From Methanothrix sp. (lineage in GTDB: Archaea > Halobacteriota > Methanosarcinia > Methanotrichales > Methanotrichaceae), in the NCBI GenBank assembly GCA_028688175.1, contig JAQTYS010000136.1, forward strand, positions 1 to 7,176: 7,176 bases of DNA, written 5' to 3'. The notes under the pieces were generated by a model, which worked only from the letters and a program-made list of their open reading frames with translations, had not been told where the DNA came from and did no database searches. Position 1 is the first letter of the stretch. Each line of letters starts with the position of its first letter. The translations under genes were made by a program, and so were the position numbers. Below are positions 5,359-7,176 of this stretch, piece by piece.

Positions 5359-5736
5359 CTAGAAAAGGTCGCGCTTGAGGTAGTATTCTTTAGATCCGAT
5401 CAACAATACGTGGTAGTCTCCCAGGTTTTGAGACTGCAGCGATCCATAGACGGAAACATGATCTCCAACCGCTATATCTGGATCAATAAATCCTGGTGGA
5501 TATTCATCCGGATTAGCAGAGGTCATATATACCGAGATGTCTCTTTCTGCCATATCTTGGGGTCCATTTGTAACATTTTTCACAGAAACCTGCCAACCCC
5601 AGGCACCTACATCCTCAAAATGCTTAACTGCATACCCATCAAATCTTGTATCGTTTGCATTTGTATTATATAAAATATATGTAGATATCAGCAATAACAG
5701 AATAACTAATAAAAATACTTTTGCTTTAGGTTTCAC
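5359..5736 (-). CDS. Membrane-anchored or exported OB-fold-like protein, 125 residues
   Basis: Residues 6-23 form one hydrophobic segment after a KPKAK basic start, giving either an N-terminal anchor or an uncleaved signal. The outer domain (about 33-122) has strands such as GWQVSVKNV and DISVYMTS, then FIDPDIAVGDHVSVYGSL and DYHVLLIGSKEYYLKR. From memory this resembles small OB-like domains (xDPxIxxGDxVxVYG followed by SxxYYIKR) in many surface proteins of Methanosarcina and Methanothrix; their function is unknown. Sequons occur at N28 and N54. The GTG at 5736 is chosen over the ATG at 5742 because the Shine-Dalgarno AGGTGA (plus-strand 5744-5749) is seven bases from the GTG but only one base from the ATG. 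The gene is divergent from the four-helix membrane protein, with an 87-base shared promoter region. Confidence 0.72.
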   Translation of the reverse strand: MKPKAKVFLLVILLLLISTYILYNTNANDTRFDGYAVKHFEDVGAWGWQVSVKNVTNGPQDMAERDISVYMTSANPDEYPPGFIDPDIAVGDHVSVYGSLQSQNLGDYHVLLIGSKEYYLKRDLF

Positions 5737-5743
5737 GATCATG

Positions 5744-5749
5744 TCACCT
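5744..5749 (-). promoter_or_regulatory. Shine-Dalgarno that selects the GTG start at 5736
   Basis: AGGTGA on the minus strand, a strong match to the archaeal anti-SD. Its spacing is seven bases to the GTG at 5736 but one base to the ATG at 5742, which is too close for normal initiation. Confidence 0.5.
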
Positions 5750-5756
5750 AAGTCTT

Positions 5757-5785
5757 GATATATAAGGCCTGTTATTAGTAATATA
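5757..5785 (-). promoter_or_regulatory. TATA-like elements of the OB-fold-like gene
   Basis: Two TATA-like stretches are present on the minus strand: TTATATAT (about 5757-5764) and TTATATTA (about 5779-5786). The second would start transcription near 5755 and leave room for the Shine-Dalgarno at 5744-5749. The first would start it near the GTG itself. The second also overlaps a small dyad, TATTA-G-TAATA (5773-5783), which could be a regulator site. Confidence 0.35.
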
Positions 5786-5800
5786 ATTCCCGAAGAGCCA

Positions 5801-5810
5801 ATATTTTATA
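5801..5810 (+). promoter_or_regulatory. TATA box of the four-helix membrane protein gene
   Basis: ATATTTTATA. With normal spacing transcription would begin around 5832, between the two possible ATG starts at 5824 and 5836. This hints at a nearly leaderless message translated from the ATG at 5836. Confidence 0.4.
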
Positions 5811-5823
5811 CCGCCGGGCACAA

Positions 5824-6555
5824 ATGATAAGGACGATGCAGAATACTCAGTGGAAATGTTGCTACGGATCGCTGTTTCTGGCAGCGCTATCTTCAATCGT
5901 TTGCATCTATGCATTCACCTATATTGACGGCTTTTCTGGAGGCTACGCTATTGCATTTGTATCATTCTTCCTTGCCGCTTCAGCCATAGCTGTCGCGGCA
6001 TTATTTTTCCACCGTGCCAGGGTCATGGACTTCATTCTGAACAGCACACAGCTCCTGGCCCATTGGACATACTCGCCAGATGTGGCTATGCAGAGTGCAA
6101 GGCGCGAATATAGAGAATATCAGGAAAGAAATCGAGCTATGTTTTTTATTATTGGAGGAATGCTTGTTTTCTTCGCACTGGTTATGATGATCTTTGCAGG
6201 AGAAGGTGGCTTCATTACCGGAGTATTTCTTCTGGCGGTCACGGTTTTTCTCTTCATTGTATCCAGGGTTGCCCCGAGAATTGCTCTGAGATATGCGCTC
6301 TCTTCTCCCAGAGAAGCTTACATCGCAGAGAATGGTATTATCTATGAAGGTGCAGTCTATCCCTTCCAATCTTTTCTCATGAGAATGAATGGCGTGACAT
6401 TTGAGGATAGATCAGAAAAAAAGCCTGCAGTGTTGATATTCTCCTTCATCCAGTCAGTCGGACTGAGTATCCGCTCTCCCTTCGACATTGAAATCCCGGT
6501 GCCCCAAGGAGAGGAGGAGAAGGCACGCAAGATAGTTCAAACATGTTTTTTATAG
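5824..6555 (+). CDS. Integral membrane protein with four helices and a soluble C-terminal domain
   Basis: A 243-residue protein of unnamed family. Hydrophobic helices lie at about 14-34, 40-62, 105-124 and 128-147, arranged as two hairpins joined by a charged linker (SARREYREYQERNR, 91-104). The C-terminal 90 residues are soluble and beta-rich (AYIAENGIIYEGAVYPF, then VLIFSFIQ), ending in IPVPQGEEEKARKIV. From memory, unannotated membrane proteins with a similar layout (an HWTYSP segment after helix 2, an IPVPxGxExxAxxIV tail) occur in bacteria and archaea; the tail may be a PH-like domain. The start is uncertain: ATG 5824 has no Shine-Dalgarno, and ATG 5836, four codons later, agrees better with the TATA box at 5801-5810. 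The gene is divergent from the OB-fold-like gene and convergent with the Tyr-rich one. A T-rich end (TGTTTTTTATAG) may terminate transcription. Confidence 0.82.
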   Translation: MIRTMQNTQWKCCYGSLFLAALSSIVCIYAFTYIDGFSGGYAIAFVSFFLAASAIAVAALFFHRARVMDFILNSTQLLAHWTYSPDVAMQSARREYREYQERNRAMFFIIGGMLVFFALVMMIFAGEGGFITGVFLLAVTVFLFIVSRVAPRIALRYALSSPREAYIAENGIIYEGAVYPFQSFLMRMNGVTFEDRSEKKPAVLIFSFIQSVGLSIRSPFDIEIPVPQGEEEKARKIVQTCFL

Positions 6556-6576
6556 CAGATTCGGATAAAAACAGAG

Positions 6577-6601
6577 GCGATCCAAGTCTATCTCGGATCG
6601 C
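6577..6601. terminator. Hairpin between convergent genes
   Basis: GCGATCC (6577-6583) and GGATCGC (6595-6601) form a perfect seven-base-pair stem, extended by a G-T wobble, around an eleven-base loop. It lies between the stop at 6555 and the minus-strand stop at 6620, so it can serve both transcripts. A T6 tract at 6545-6550, just before the plus-strand stop, would add an archaeal oligo-T signal. Confidence 0.5.
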
Positions 6602-6619
6602 TCCACTGAAAAGAGGTTA

Positions 6620-6967
6620 TCAAGACCACCAGTAACCGCTATGGTAAGTGTAAGGGTACCAATAATTGCGGTAAGCGTATGGATTGTAGTACCCATATCG
6701 ATAATAGTACGGATACCAAACACCACCTGGATAGGAGTAATATCGATATGGGTGGTAGGTCTTTCCCTGGTAATTGTAATAGGAGAAAACATCCCCTTCC
6801 CAACCCCACACACTGCCGGGATAATCGTAGGGGGAGTATCCGCTGCCAAAAACCCAACTTGGGGGACGCCATACCTGCTCTTTGTCCTGATCCGATTGCG
6901 CCAAGCAAACTGGTGCTACCAGCAGTAGGGCTGGCAATAGCAATAAGGCCGCAAATTTCATGCTCAT
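6620..6967 (-). CDS. Exported Tyr/Trp-rich low-complexity protein, 115 residues
   Basis: The N-terminus (MSMKFAALLLLPALLLVAPVCLAQS) is a clear signal peptide, probably cleaved near residues 24-25. The last 83 residues are remarkable: 25 are Tyr, 8 Trp, 9 Pro and 10 Gly, in clusters such as YRYYSYPGG, WYPYYYRYGYYNPYAY and NYWYPYTYHSGYWWS. There is no repeat of fixed length, no Cys in this part and almost no Leu or Ile. I know no function for it; aromatic-rich secreted proteins can be adhesive, matrix or redox-related, but nothing here proves any of these. The ATG at 6967 is chosen because GGTGA lies seven bases before it, and the TATA box (plus-strand 7004-7013) puts the transcription start near 6982, downstream of the earlier in-frame ATG at 7021. 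The reverse strand is also open, as TAY codons read backwards give few stops. Confidence 0.78.
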   Translation of the reverse strand: MSMKFAALLLLPALLLVAPVCLAQSDQDKEQVWRPPSWVFGSGYSPYDYPGSVWGWEGDVFSYYNYQGKTYHPYRYYSYPGGVWYPYYYRYGYYNPYAYRNYWYPYTYHSGYWWS

Positions 6968-7003
6968 GGTTTCTTCACCAATTAGGAAATAATGTACCTG
7001 TGA

Positions 7004-7013
7004 GATATTAAAG
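7004..7013 (-). promoter_or_regulatory. TATA box of the Tyr-rich protein gene
   Basis: CTTTAATATC on the minus strand. Its centre is about 42 bases before the ATG at 6967, giving a leader of about 16 bases that contains the GGTGA ribosome binding site. It excludes the longer reading from 7021. Confidence 0.45.
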
Positions 7014-7067
7014 ATATTCAATCCTGATGAGTTTCGAGTGGTTGGTATTTATTTGCCTCGCGATTTC

Positions 7068-7075
7068 TTTTAATA
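7068..7075 (+). promoter_or_regulatory. TATA box of the gene at the right edge
   Basis: TTTTAATA. Its centre is about 45 bases before the ATG at 7117, so transcription would start near 7098, just ahead of the GAGG ribosome binding site at 7106-7109. Confidence 0.4.
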
Positions 7076-7116
7076 CTTGTGTCGCTTAGACAGTAATAGA
7101 TAAATGAGGCAATGAT

Positions 7117-7176
7117 ATGACTGGTACAGAAAACATGATGGACCCCTTCAATATGGGGCTCTACGCCATAGAAGTG
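7117..7176 (+). CDS. Start of a gene of unknown function, cut by the window edge
   Basis: Twenty codons are visible, beginning MTGTENMMDPFNMGLYAIEV, with no stop before the window ends. The start is supported by GAGG (7106-7109) seven bases before the ATG and by a TATA box at a suitable distance. Two internal ATG codons at 7135 and 7138 could also start it, but they lack a ribosome binding site. The short piece shows no motif I recognise. It is divergent from the Tyr-rich protein gene. Confidence 0.5.
   Translation, partial: MTGTENMMDPFNMGLYAIEV

Noticed and set aside
6641..6928. Plus-strand hydrophobic frame rich in Val and Ile
   Set aside because: It is the reverse reading of Tyr and Pro codons of the Tyr-rich gene. 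The minus strand has the signal peptide, ribosome binding site and TATA box.
6968..7021. An 18-residue N-terminal extension of the Tyr-rich protein from the ATG at 7021
   Set aside because: It lies upstream of the predicted transcription start and would bury the signal peptide.

Overview
The window looks like chromosomal DNA of a methanogenic euryarchaeon, most likely of the Methanotrichales/Methanosarcinales type. This is inferred from three things: an archaeal translation operon in the order L7Ae, S28e, L24e, Ndk and aIF5B; archaeal promoter spacing and Shine-Dalgarno sites; and the tail of a dihydropteroate-synthase-related (DUF4346-like) protein of the kind found in methanogens. I could not run a taxonomic search.

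Left part (1-1072): the C-terminal end of the DUF4346-like protein, then a 289-residue exported or membrane-anchored protein. Its TATA box lies about 27 bases before the ATG, so the mRNA is probably leaderless.

Middle part (1073-4354): rpl7ae, rps28e, rpl24e and ndk are packed with gaps of 10, 6 and 3 bases, followed by infB (aIF5B) behind its own likely promoter. L7Ae, S28e and L24e are ribosomal proteins, aIF5B is the GTPase that joins the subunits, and Ndk supplies GTP and other NTPs. Two details stand out. The ndk gene appears to start at a CTG codon at 1958, which restores the N-terminal strand of the enzyme and its standard residue numbering. The l7ae leader contains a stem flanked by tandem GA steps that could form a kink-turn for L7Ae autoregulation.

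Right part (4355-7176): mostly small lineage-type genes in changing orientations. They are a 180-residue cytosolic protein with a hairpin against its start codon, a 100-residue exported protein with four consecutive N-x-T sequons, a membrane-anchored OB-fold-like protein, a four-helix membrane protein with a soluble tail, a Tyr/Trp-rich exported protein, and the first 20 codons of another gene. Four of these look membrane or surface located. Hairpins or T-tracts separate most units, so they are probably transcribed individually.

I found no CRISPR array, insertion sequence, tRNA or rRNA. Nothing amounts to a clear new multi-gene system; the best leads are single-gene and regulatory.
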